DNA of 64,000 bases, taken from JASHPR01 sp963739645 (GTDB taxonomy: Bacteria > Actinomycetota > Actinomycetes > Streptosporangiales > Streptosporangiaceae). Below, in pieces: positions 16,847 to 25,958 of this stretch. The notes beneath the pieces are model-generated. The model searched no databases. It was not told the origin of the DNA and worked only from the letters and a program-made list of their open reading frames with translations. Positions within the stretch are counted from its first letter, which is position 1. Each line of letters opens with the position of its first letter. The stretch is from the NCBI GenBank assembly GCA_963739645.1, contig CAVUBM010000101.1, positions 1 to 64,000 on the forward strand. Direction: 5' to 3'. Made by a program: the position numbers and the translations under genes.

Positions 16847-19074
16847 ATGGCTGTTGTCGCCAGGGGTGCGCGTTTGGCGCGCCCGGCGACCGCACCCAAG
16901 CACCGCAAGACGAGCGCGCCTGAGCAGCCCGACGCCCCCGACACGCCCGACTCCCCGGGCCAGCAGGACGCCGCAGCTGAGGCCGAGGCCGCGGCCCAGG
17001 CGGACGCCGCGCGCCAGCCGACCACCCCGGCCTGGCCCGACGCCACGCTCGAGCTGCCCGCCGTGGACAAGCCGGACCCCGTGGGCCGGCGGACCGCCCC
17101 TGTCCAGCCCGACACCCGCGACAAGCTCACCTTCCCGGGCAGGCCCGACCCGCTGGACCGGCACACCACCCCAGCCAAGCCCGACTCGCTGGACCGGCGC
17201 ACCGCTGCGGACCCGCCCGACGCCTACGACTGGTTCATCCCCAGGACCAAGCCCGACGCCCCCGCCCGGCCCACGCTGGACCCCCCCGCCCGGCCTGACC
17301 CGGCCCGCCTTGACCGGCTGACCGCCCCGGCGCAGCCCGACGCCGCTCCCGGCCGACCCAAGCCCGGCCCGCTGGACAAGGGCGCGGCTCCGGGCGAGCT
17401 CGACGCCCCGGGCCGGCCGACCGGTCCAGGCAGGCCGGCTGCTCCGGGCAGGCCGACCGCGGACAGATCCGGGGCCGCGCGGCGGCCGGGCGCCGCGAAC
17501 CAGCCGGCCGCGTCGCACCGGCGGGGCGCAGCCCGCGAGGAGCAGGCAGCTCCGAACCCGGTGCTCCCCATCCCGCCCAAGGACCACGAGAAGTACACCT
17601 ACGTCCGGCGGTACATGTGGGTGCTCACGATCTGCTCGGCGCTCAGCTTCCCGCCGCTGGTGTACAGCCAGTACCGGATGGTGGAGAACTCACCCTGGTT
17701 CCTGATCTACGCCCCGTTCGCGCTGTTCGGCATCATGACCTTCCTGCTCTCCCTGGTCGTGGACGGGATGAGCCGCAGCTTCGACCTGGCCGAGCACAAG
17801 CGGATCGTGGCCGGATGGCTGCCGCTGTGGTACCCGTCGGTGGACGTGTTCCTGCCGGTGTGCGGCGAGCCCATCGAGGTGCTGCGCAACGCCTGGAACC
17901 ACGTCGCGGTGCTCAGGAACCGGTACCCGGGGCAGGTCACCCCGTACGTCCTGGATGACTCGGCCAATCCCGAGCTGAAGGCCATGGCCCGCCGGTTCGG
18001 CTTCGCCTACGCCACCCGCCCTGACCGCGGCTGGTTCAAGAAGTCGGGCAACCTGAGGTACGGGTTCACGATCTCGAACGGCGACTACATCCTGCTGCTC
18101 GACGCCGACTTCGCGCCCCGCGCCGACCTGCTCGACGAGACGATGCCCGCACCTGGACATGTTCCCCGACATCGGGATCGTGCAGACTCCGCAGTTCTTC
18201 CGCGTGCTCGACGAGCAGACCTGGGTCGAGCGCGGCGCCGGCGCCATCCAGGAGCTGTTCTACCGGTCCATCCAGACGGCCAGGGCGAAGAAGGACGGGG
18301 CGATCTGCGTGGGCAGCTGCGCCGTCTACCGCCGGGCCGCCCTGGAGAAGAACAACGGGATGTCGCTCGCCGAGCACTCCGAGGACCTGCACACCGGCTT
18401 CGACCTGTACCGGCTCGGCTGACAAGCTGCGCTACCTGCCGATCGCGCTGTCGACCGGCAACTGCCCGGACAACGTCCTCGCGTTCCTCAACCAGCAGTA
18501 CCGCTGGTGCTCAGGGACGATGAGCCTGATGCGCGACAAGAAGTTCTGGCGGACCAAGCTGCCGCTGTACATGCGGCTGTGCTACCTCACCGGACTCGTC
18601 GGCTACGTGTACACGGCGGTGTTCACGTTCGTGGCCCCGGCCCTGGCCATCGCGATGCTGCTGTTCGTCCCTGGCCAATTGCTGATGCGGAACCTGATCT
18701 TCATCGCCCCGGTCCTGTTCTACGCGGGCGTGATCTACCCCATGTGGCACCGTGCGCCCTACCGCCTGGAGGCGTGGTCGGTGCGGGTCATATCCGGGTG
18801 GGCGCACCTGTTCGCGTTCACGGACATGCTGCGCGGCAGGCTGCGCGGGTGGCAGCCGTCGGGCAGCGGCAGCAGGAAGCAGGACGGCCGGCGCCGGCTC
18901 TGGATCGGCCTGATCAGCTGGAGCGCGCTCTCAGCGGTGCTGTGGGTCGGCCTGGCCCTGTGGCGCATGATGACCATGGACCCGTACAACTTCTTCCTGA
19001 TCTTCGTGCTCGGCCTGTTCCAGCTCGTGGTCGTCGGCCGCATTCTCATCCAGCCGAGAGCCGGAACCACGTGA
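16847..19074 (+). CDS. Cellulose-synthase-like family 2 glycosyltransferase with long Pro-rich N-terminal region (two frameshifts)
   Basis: Start ATG 16847 after AAGGGGAG. Residues 1-240 are a low-complexity Pro/Ala/Asp-rich cytoplasmic region. Two membrane helices follow (YMWVLTICSALSFPPLVYS; PFALFGIMTFLLSLVVDGM), then the processive GT2 domain: DVFLPVCGEP, VLDDSANPELK (first Asp), NGDYILLLDADFAPR (DxD), HSEDLHTGF (catalytic acid) and QQYRWCSGTMS (QxxRW). Three or four more C-terminal membrane helices complete it. Two single-base shifts break the frame, near 18146 (extra C) and 18421 (missing G); both sides match the family. All catalytic motifs are present. Polymerises a beta-linked glycan while exporting it through the membrane. 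The partner GH26 lipoprotein hints at mannan or mixed glucan, but the product is unknown. Confidence 0.82.
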
Positions 19075-20079
19075 CCGCAACGTCGGCCGCCCGGGCCCTC
19101 GCGGGAATCGTGCTGATCGCGGCGGTGGCCGGCTGCGGGACGCTGTCCCCGCCGCGCGCGCCGTCCAGCTCGGGCGGGGGCGCCGCGCCCGCCAGCCCTA
19201 CGCCCGCGCCTACCAGCACCAAGCCCTACAACGTGTCCGGGCTGCTCAATCCCACGTCGGGGAAGTTCCTGGGGATCGAGGCGAACGGCGCGCCCGACTC
19301 GATCACCCCGCTCACCTCGTTCGCCAGCAACACCGGCCGCAAGCCCAACCTGGTCGGCCAGTACGTCGCCTGGGGTAAGCCCTTTGACGCCTTGGCCGCG
19401 AGCAACGCCTGGTCATACGGGGCCCTGTACTACATGGCCTGGGAGCCGTTCGGCGTCACCGTGCAGTCCATCGCGGCCGGCCAGAGCGACACGTACGTCA
19501 CGCACGTTCGCCAAGGCCGTGCGCGCGCTCAACGTGCCGGTCGCGATCAGTTTCGGCCACGAGATGAACGGCAACTGGTACCCGTGGGGCACCTCACAGG
19601 CCACCGCGGCTGAGTTCGTGGCCGCGTGGCGGCACATCCACGACCTGTTTGCCCAGGCCGGCGCCCTCAACGTGATCTGGGTCTGGAACCCCAACGTCAT
19701 CAACCCCGTGCCGGACGTGCCGCTGCAGCCGTACTGGCCGGGCAACGCGTTCGTCAACTGGGTCGGGGTCACCGGTTACTTCGCCACCACTGGGCCGCAC
19801 ACCTACGCGGGCCTGTTCCTGCCCACGGTCGCGGAGATCAGGAAGTTCACCGGCAAGCCGCTCATCATCGCCGAGACCGCGATCGAGACCGGCCCGGATG
19901 AGGTGGAGTCGGCCGCGAACCTGGTGGCGGCGGTCACCAACCATCCTCATCTGCTGGGGTTTATGTACTTCGACTACAACAAGAACGGCGTCAACTGGAA
20001 CATCGAGTCGCGGCCGCCGCTGCGCGCCGCGATCGCCGGTGACATCGCGGACCTCACCCTCGTCGACCCGAAGAAATGA
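19071..20079 (+). CDS. GH26-type glycoside hydrolase lipoprotein (one frameshift)
   Basis: Starts GTG 19071, overlapping the preceding stop as GTGA, so translation is coupled. Lipoprotein signal: ALAGIVLIAAVAGC, with the lipidated Cys about residue 22, then a Pro/Ser/Thr linker. Frame change near 19504. The second part carries the GH26 hallmarks FGHEMNGNWYPWG (acid/base Glu), VIWVWNPN and KPLIIAETAIET (nucleophile Glu), then FMYFDYNKNGVNW. Family members cleave beta-mannan or related beta-glucans. Coupling to a cellulose-synthase-like polymerase suggests an outer-face enzyme that trims or releases the newly made chain, as BcsZ does for cellulose; that role is inferred. Confidence 0.82.
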
Positions 20080-20507
20080 CCAAGAGGCCGCAGCACTCGG
20101 CGCCGCCCGACAAGCGAGGTCCAGCGCGGCGCGGCGGCGCGTCCCCGCCGCGCCACAGCAGCTCCTCGCAGCGCGGCAGCGACGCGCCGCCGGAGGACAG
20201 CAACCAGCCTCCGGCCCGCGACGGGCCGGCTCCTCCGCGCAGCACCGACCCGCGGTCGCCCCGCGCCAGCTCGCCGCCGGCCCGTGACAGCAGCTCGCCC
20301 CCGGCTCGCAACGGCTCGCCCGCACCGCGGCGGAGCGGCTCGTCCCCGACCTACAAGCGCCCGGTTCAGTCGCCCGACGCCGAGACCGTCATGTTGCCCT
20401 CCTACAGGAAGGCCGGGACCGACGCCGCCGATCGGCCAGGACCTGCTCCCGCCGAGGCGCCCGTGCTGACCGAGGAGGAGCCGGCCCGAGCACCCGGGTG
20501 CTCGTGA
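20076..20507 (+). CDS. Pro/Ser/Arg-rich low-complexity protein
   Basis: 143 residues, overlapping the upstream stop by ATGA and the downstream ATG by TGATG. Composition is almost wholly Pro, Ser, Ala, Arg and Asp with no hydrophobic segment. Short SPPARDSS and SPPARNGS repeats are visible near the middle. Resembles the disordered N-terminal region of the GT2 protein in the same operon. It may be a separate small protein, or the true N-terminus of the next GT joined through a one-base shift near 20481 (read on as STRVLVMPRGKH). The clean TGATG coupling favours separate genes, but certainty is limited. Confidence 0.5.
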   Translation: MTKRPQHSAPPDKRGPARRGGASPPRHSSSSQRGSDAPPEDSNQPPARDGPAPPRSTDPRSPRASSPPARDSSSPPARNGSPAPRRSGSSPTYKRPVQSPDAETVMLPSYRKAGTDAADRPGPAPAEAPVLTEEEPARAPGCS

Positions 20508-22214
20508 TGCCGCGCGGCAAGCACGGCCCGGCCCGGGTCAGCGAGTCCAGCAGCCGCCGGAAGTGGGTCAGCCGGGCGGTGCTCGCCGCGATCCTGCTCG
20601 TGCAGGCGGCTCTGTCGCTGCGGATGCGCAACACCGCGTTCGAGGACGAGGCGCTGTACCTGTACTCCGGGCACCTCGAGATCGCGCACTGGCTGCACGG
20701 CGCGGCCTTGCAGGGCAATTACGCAACGTACTTCTCCGGCGCGCCCGTCCTCTATCCAGTGCTCGGCGCCTTGGCAGACGGCGTGGGCGGGCTGGCCGCC
20801 GCACGGGCGGTCAGCCTGCTCGCGATGCTGGCCACCACCGGGCTGCTCTACTCGCTGACCCGGCGGCTGTTCAACGAGCGGGTCGGGCTGTGCGCGGCGG
20901 TCATCTTCTCGGTGACCGAGTCCGCCATCTACCTCGGCCACCTGGCCACCTACGATGCCCCGGCGCTCTGCCTGCTCGCGCTGGCCACCTGGATCGTGGT
21001 GCGCACCGCGGCGTTCCGCTGGCCGCTGTACCTGCTCGCCACGCCGGTGGTGGCGCTGGCGGTGGCCAGCAAGTACGCCTCGCTGCTGTTCGTGCCCACG
21101 ATCGTGGCGCTCACCGCCCTGGCCGCGTGGCCGTACCGGGGGCGCCTGGCGCTGATACCGCCGTTCGCGTTCACGCGTGACCCTCGGCGGGCTGCTGGCC
21201 GGCGCCGTCTATAAGGCGGGCCCGTCGTACCTGCGCGGCATCGACTTCACGACCACGAACCGGTTCCTCGGCAACACCTCCACCAGCCTGCTGCTGAAGG
21301 ACAGCGCGGAGTGGGGCGCGCTCGCCGTTCGCGCTCGCCGTGATCGGCGCCGTGGCGTACGCCATGAAGCCGCAGACCGAGACGGGCGAGCGGATCGCGC
21401 TGCCCGGCGGCGAGGTTCCGCAGGATTGCGCTCGGCGTGCGTGCTGACCGGCACCGCGCTGCTCGCCCCGGCCGACCAGATCCACCTGCACACGCTGACC
21501 GCGCTGCAGAAGCACGTCGGGTTCGGCCTGTTCTTCGCGGCCCCCATGGCGGGCGTCGGGCTCGCGCGCATCGTCGGCGACCACTTCCGCCGCGCGCAGG
21601 TCGGGATCGCGATCTGGGGCGGGGCGCTGGTGCTCGGCATGGTGCAGGCCAACAACCTGTTCAACGCCTGGCCCAACTCCGCCGTGTTCACCCGGGACAT
21701 GGTCAGGTACCTGCAGCCGCACGCGAGGTACCTGGTCGAGGTGGACGAGGTGCCCATCTACTACCTGCGGCATCACCCCGACGCCCAGCCCCGCCAGTTC
21801 ACGTCCACGTACTACATCGGCTACGTCGACGCGCAGGGGCAGTTCCTCACCGGGAACGCGGGCTACGTGGCCGCGATCAAGGCCGGCTACTTCCGGGTGA
21901 TCGCCTACAACTTCCAGACCACGCCGGCGGTGGACCAGGTGATCGCGCACGCCGTGGAGACCAGCCCGGACTACCGGCTGGCCGCGGCGATCCCGAACGG
22001 CAACCACACCGTGACCCAGTACATCTGGGTCAGGACGAACGCGACGGCCGCGAGGACGTTACCGGGCGTCGGTGAGCACGGCCGCCCCGACGGTGGCGTT
22101 GGTCGCCTCGTCGATCAGGATCATGCCGCCGGTGGCGCGGTTGCGGGTGTACGGGTCGGCGAACACCGGCTGGGTCAGCCGCAGGCTCACCCGCCCGATC
22201 TCGTTCAGGCCTAG
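20507..22214 (+). CDS. Multi-membrane glycosyltransferase of the GT39/ArnT-like type (three or more frameshifts)
   Basis: Begins MPRGKHGPARVSES, then helix VLAAILLVQAALSLRM and the first periplasmic loop with NTAFEDEALYLYSGH. That Asp-Glu pair after the first helix is the catalytic signature of GT-C enzymes. At least six more helices follow in the YLLATPVVALAVASKY style. Frame changes occur near 21174, 21330 and 21420; the correct middle frame gives PFALAVIGAVAYAMKPQ. The late soluble part YLVEVDEVPIYYLRHHPD leads to TQYIWVR. The reading then runs 155 bases over the 3' end of the convergent cysN, so the real stop may be earlier (another frame stops at 22075). Probably adds a sugar from a polyprenyl donor to the operon's glycan. 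Confidence 0.65.
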
Positions 22215-23420
22215 CTGGGTGGCGGCCTCGTCCCGGTGCAAGGTGTTCACGTCGAGCCGGTAGTGCAGGTCGCGGACGATCGCCTTCACGGTCCTGGTCG
22301 TGTGCTTCACGATCAGCCTGCGGCGCGGGGTCAGCGCGCTGGCGTCGGTCATCCAGCACACCATCGCTTCGACGTCCTGGGCGGCAGGCGGCTGGTTGTG
22401 CGGCCGGCAGAGCATGTCGCCCCGGGACACGTCCAGGTCGTCGGCGAGCAGCAGAGTGACCGACATCGGCGGGAACGCCTCGGACACGGGGCCCTGCGCC
22501 GTGTCGATACGGTCGATGATGGTGGTCAGCCCGGACGGCAGGTGCATGACCTCGTCGCCGGGCTTGAGCACCCCGCCTGCGACCTGGCCGGCGTAGCCCC
22601 GGTAGTCGTGCAGGGCCGGGTCGGTGGCCTGGTGCGGCCGGATCACGTACTGCACAGGGAACCTGACGTCGATCAGGTTCCGGTCCGAGGCGATGTGCAG
22701 GTGCTCCAGGTGATGCAGCAGGGACGGCCCGTCGTACCACGGCATGCTGGCGGACCGCTGCACCACGTTGTCGCCGTGCAGCGCGGAGATCGGGATGAAC
22801 GTCAGGTCGCCGATCTCCAGCTTGGTCGCGAACGAGGAGAACTCCTCGGCGATTCGCTCGAACACCGCGCTGTCGTAGTCCACCAGGTCCATCTTGTTAA
22901 TCGCGAGCACCAGGTGCGGCACCCGCAGCAGCGTGGTCAGGAACGCATGCCGCCGGCTCTGCTCGGTCAGCCCGTTACGCGCGTCGACCAGCACGATCGC
23001 GAGGTCGGCGGTTGAGGCGCCGGTGACCATGTTCCGCGTGTACTGGATGTGACCGGGAGTGTCGGCGATGATGAACTTCCGGCGCGGCGTCGCGAAGTAA
23101 CGGTAGGCCACGTCGATGGTGATGCCCTGCTCCCGCTCGGCCCGCAGCCCGTCGGTCAGCAGGGCCAGGTTCGTGTAGTCCTCGCCGCGCTCCTTGCTGG
23201 TGCGCTCCACCGCGGCCAGCTGGTCCTCGAAGATGGCCTTGGAGTCGAACAGCAGCCGCCCGATAAGGGTGCTCTTGCCGTCGTCCACCGACCCCGCGGT
23301 GGCCAGCCGCAGCATGTCCATGTGCCGGTCCGCGACCGGCTGAACGGCGCCGGAGCCGGCCTGGCTGCCCGTGGTCTGGTCGCCCGTGGTCTGGCTGCCC
23401 GTGGTCTGGCTGCCCGTCAT
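22059..23420 (-). CDS. cysN: Sulfate adenylyltransferase subunit 1 (GTPase)
   Basis: 453 residues. With CysD it makes adenosine 5'-phosphosulfate from ATP and sulfate, driven by GTP hydrolysis. Elongation-factor-type GTPase: G1 AGSVDDGKSTLIGRLLFDSK, the G2 region EREQGITIDVAYRYF, G3 ADTPGHIQYTRNMVTGAST and G4 NKMDLVD. Two beta-barrel domains follow. No APS-kinase (CysC) extension. The N-terminus has an odd 25-residue tail made of TTGSQ/TTGDQ repeats from a 15-bp tandem repeat. ATG overlaps the cysD stop (TGATG). Convergent with the GT at 20507-22214. Confidence 0.95.
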   Translation of the reverse strand: MTGSQTTGSQTTGDQTTGSQAGSGAVQPVADRHMDMLRLATAGSVDDGKSTLIGRLLFDSKAIFEDQLAAVERTSKERGEDYTNLALLTDGLRAEREQGITIDVAYRYFATPRRKFIIADTPGHIQYTRNMVTGASTADLAIVLVDARNGLTEQSRRHAFLTTLLRVPHLVLAINKMDLVDYDSAVFERIAEEFSSFATKLEIGDLTFIPISALHGDNVVQRSASMPWYDGPSLLHHLEHLHIASDRNLIDVRFPVQYVIRPHQATDPALHDYRGYAGQVAGGVLKPGDEVMHLPSGLTTIIDRIDTAQGPVSEAFPPMSVTLLLADDLDVSRGDMLCRPHNQPPAAQDVEAMVCWMTDASALTPRRRLIVKHTTRTVKAIVRDLHYRLDVNTLHRDEAATQLGLNEIGRVSLRLTQPVFADPYTRNRATGGMILIDEATNATVGAAVLTDAR

Positions 23421-24340
23421 CAGAAGTAGCCCTCTCGCTTGCGGTCCTCCATCGAGGCCTCGCTGGTGCGGTCGTCCGCACGGGTCTGGCCCCGCTCGGT
23501 GATCCGGGTCGCCCCGATCTCAACGATCACCTCGGGGATCGTCGCCGCGGTCGACTCCACGGCCCCGGTACACGACATGTCCCCGACCGTCCGGTACCGG
23601 ACGCTCGCATCGAACAGCGGCTCGTCGTCCCCCCTGGTCACGTACTCGCTGTCGGCCAGCAGGATGCCGTCCCGCTCGAACACCTGGCGCTGGTGCGCGA
23701 AGTAGATGGACGGGATCTCCAGCTGCTCCCGCTCGATGTAGTGCCACACGTCGAGCTCGGTCCAGTTCGACAGCGGGAACACCCGGATGTGCTCACCCCG
23801 GCGGATCCGGGTGTTGTAGAGGTTCCACAGCTCCGGCCGCTGGTTCTTCGGGTCCCACTGGCCGAACTCGTCACGGATCGAGAACATCCGCTCCTTGGCC
23901 CGGGCTTTCTCCTCGTCCCGGCGGGCGCCGCCGAACACGGCGTCGAACCGGTTCTCCTCGATCGCGTCCAGCAGGGTGGTCGTCTGCAGCCGGTTGCGGC
24001 TGGCCCAGCGGCCGGTCTCCTCGGCGACCCGGCCGGCGTCGATCGAATCCTGCACCGAGGCCACGATCAGCCGGGTGCCGGCCTCCTCCACCCGCCGGTC
24101 CCGGAACTCCAGGACCTCGGTGAAGTTGTGGCCGGTGTCCACGTGCATGACCGGGAACGGCACCCGCGCGGGCCAGAACGCCCGCTCGGACAGCGCGAGC
24201 ATCACGATCGAGTCCTTGCCGCCGGAGAACAGCAGCACCGGCCGCTCGAACTCGGCGGCGACCTCGCGGATCATGTGGATCGACTCCGCCTCGAGGACGT
24301 CGAGCTGCGAAAGCAGGTAATCGGAACGCGGCGTGGACAT
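23420..24340 (-). CDS. cysD: Sulfate adenylyltransferase subunit 2
   Basis: 306 residues, the nucleotide-binding subunit that adenylylates sulfate. PP-loop ATPase motif LLFSGGKDSIVMLALSERAF near residue 35, PVMHVDTGHNFTEV, then the conserved GGARRDEEKARAKERMFSIR, WDPKNQRPELWNLYN, VFPLSNWTELDVW and YFAHQRQV. C-terminal MEDRKREGYF is the usual CysD end. Start MSTPRSDYLLSQLD. Separated from cysQ by about 105 bases that are extremely C-rich on the coding strand. Confidence 0.96.
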   Translation of the reverse strand: MSTPRSDYLLSQLDVLEAESIHMIREVAAEFERPVLLFSGGKDSIVMLALSERAFWPARVPFPVMHVDTGHNFTEVLEFRDRRVEEAGTRLIVASVQDSIDAGRVAEETGRWASRNRLQTTTLLDAIEENRFDAVFGGARRDEEKARAKERMFSIRDEFGQWDPKNQRPELWNLYNTRIRRGEHIRVFPLSNWTELDVWHYIEREQLEIPSIYFAHQRQVFERDGILLADSEYVTRGDDEPLFDASVRYRTVGDMSCTGAVESTAATIPEVIVEIGATRITERGQTRADDRTSEASMEDRKREGYF

Positions 24341-24345
24341 CTGGG

Positions 24346-24417
24346 AAGCTCCGGGTGGTGAGGGTCCGGGTGGGTGAGGGTCGGGTGGGCGGGGCGAGGG
24401 CCGGATGGGTGGGCTAA
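24346..24417 (-). promoter_or_regulatory. C-rich, G-poor transcript segment between cysQ and cysD (rut-like or G4/i-motif forming)
   Basis: On the coding (minus) strand about ten CCC runs are separated by 1-6 bases (for example CCCACCCGACCCTCACCC). The plus strand therefore has ten GGG runs in about 70 bases. Such a C-over-G bubble is what Rho loads on; the G-strand could fold into quadruplexes. It lies just upstream of the cysD start. Confidence 0.35.
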
Positions 24418-24445
24418 TGAAATTGTGGCCGGGCGGCGAGAGGGC

Positions 24446-25210
24446 TCACTGTCCGTCCTGCTGCTCCGCGGAGCTGATCGCCCCGAGAAGCCTGTCCGCG
24501 AGCTCGGCCCGGCAGATCAGGATATCCGGCACGGAAGGCGGGGCCTGGTTATACGACAGCTTCGAGCCGTCAATACGGGAGGCATGCAGCCCGGCCGCCC
24601 AGGCGACGGCGACCGGCGCGGCCGAGTCCCACTCGTACTGCCCGCCGCTGTGCACGTAGGCGTCGGCCGCGCCGCAGATCACCGCGGCGGCCTTGGCCCC
24701 GGCCGACCCCATCGGCACCAGCTCGGCGCCGATCTCGTCAGCCAGCCGCCTGGTGAACTCCGGAGGGCGGGTGCGGCTGACCACGAGCCGGAGCGTTCCG
24801 GATGAAAAAGAGGGACCGGAACCAGGGTCAGCGGGCGGCTGGGCGGTGCTGAGCGTCCTGCCCTCGGCCGGGAGCGCCACCGCGCCCGCGGTCAGCTCAC
24901 CGTCCTCCCACAGCGCCACGTGTACCGCCCAGTCCGTGCGGCCGGGTTCGCCGAACTCCCTGGTCCCGTCCAGCGGGTCCACGATCCACACCCGGCTGGC
25001 TGACAGCCGGGCCGGATCGTCGGCGCCCTCCTCGGACAGGATCGCGTCGCCGGGGCGCCGCCGGGCCAGCTCGGCCGTGAGGAACTCGTGCGACTGGCGG
25101 TCGCCCGCGCCGCGCAGTTCCACCGGGTCACCCCCGCCGGCGCGCAGCTCCAGCAGCCGCCGTCCGGCCTCGGCGGCCAGCTCGGCGGCCAGGCGGTCGT
25201 CATCGGACAT
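24446..25210 (-). CDS. cysQ: 3'(2'),5'-bisphosphate nucleotidase
   Basis: 254 residues, inositol-monophosphatase fold. Removes the 3'-phosphate of PAP, the by-product of sulfotransferase and PAPS-reductase reactions. Metal-binding motifs: ILSEEGADD (first Glu), VWIVDPLDGTREFGEPG (DPLDGT) and YEWDSAAPVAVAWAAGL (WD). Upstream of cysD and cysN on the same strand, so it belongs to the sulfate-assimilation group. Start ATG 25210 sits at the end of a repeated GTGACAGACGATG sequence. Confidence 0.92.
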   Translation of the reverse strand: MSDDDRLAAELAAEAGRRLLELRAGGGDPVELRGAGDRQSHEFLTAELARRRPGDAILSEEGADDPARLSASRVWIVDPLDGTREFGEPGRTDWAVHVALWEDGELTAGAVALPAEGRTLSTAQPPADPGSGPSFSSGTLRLVVSRTRPPEFTRRLADEIGAELVPMGSAGAKAAAVICGAADAYVHSGGQYEWDSAAPVAVAWAAGLHASRIDGSKLSYNQAPPSVPDILICRAELADRLLGAISSAEQQDGQ

Positions 25211-25297
25211 CGTCTGTCACCCCACAACATCGTCTGTCATCCACACCTCGGCCTCTGGCGCCGCAGCCTCGGTCTGCCACCCCACACCTCGTCCCTG
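25211..25297 (-). repeat. Imperfect repeats ahead of cysQ
   Basis: On the minus strand GTGGGGTGACAG-like units occur four times between the pth stop and the cysQ start. The last two (TGGATGACAGACGATGT and GGGGTGACAGACGATGT) duplicate the sequence that carries the cysQ start codon. Confidence 0.5.
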
Positions 25298-25892
25298 TCA
25301 CCCCACCACCTCGCCCGGCGCGGCATGGAATTCGGTTTGCGCGGCGGCCAGGCCGTGCTGCAGCAGCGTCTCGACGGCATCGGCGGACCGGCTGAGCAGC
25401 TCGGGCAGTTGCTTCTGCTCGGCAGCGGAGAAATCATGCAGCACGAAGTCCGCGGCGTCCATCGCGGCCCGGCGGCCGGCCGATCCCCACCCGCACCCTG
25501 AAGTAGTCACGCGTGCCGAGCGCGGCCGTCACCGACCGCAGGCCGTTGTGGCCGTTGTCCCCGCCGCCCAGCTTGAGCCGGACCGTGCCGAACGGGATGT
25601 CCAGCTCGTCGTGGACGACCACGATCTGGTCCGGCGGGAGCTTGTAGAAGCTCCGCAGCGACGCCACCGGGCCGCCGGACAGGTTCATGAACGGCTGCGG
25701 CTTGGCCAGCGTGACCGGGAATCCGGCCAGCCGGCCGGTGGCGACCGCGGCCCGCGAGCGGTCCCGCTTGAAGCGGGTCCCGATCCGCTCGGCGAGCAGG
25801 TCGGCCACCATGAACCCGGCGTTGTGCCGGTTGCCCGCGTAACCCGGGCCCGGGTTGCCGAGCCCGGCGATCAGCCAGCGCTTATCGGCCAT
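25298..25892 (-). CDS. pth: Peptidyl-tRNA hydrolase (one frameshift)
   Basis: Releases tRNA from peptidyl-tRNA that drops off the ribosome. MADKRWLIAGLGNPGPGYAG and NRHNAGFMVADLLAE contain the catalytic His (about residue 22). KPQPFMNLSGGPV, VVVHDELDIPFGTVRLK and GGDNGHNGLRSV are all family blocks. The frame stops early after RVGIGRPPGR; a one-base correction near 25468 restores MDAADFVLHDF and the usual C-terminus ending at 25298, for about 198 residues. Since pth is normally essential, a sequence error is more likely than a real mutation. Same strand and close to rplY and prs. Confidence 0.88.
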
Positions 25893-25958
25893 GGTGTGCT
25901 CCGGGTGACATGCGCCACCACCCCGGGCACACGGCGGGCCCGGGGCCGGGATCGCAGG

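Noticed and set aside
20076..22214. Single fused GT with Pro/Ser-rich N-terminus
   Set aside because: Possible, but the TGATG overlap and the MPRGKH start shared with another gene favour two coupled genes; kept as an alternative.
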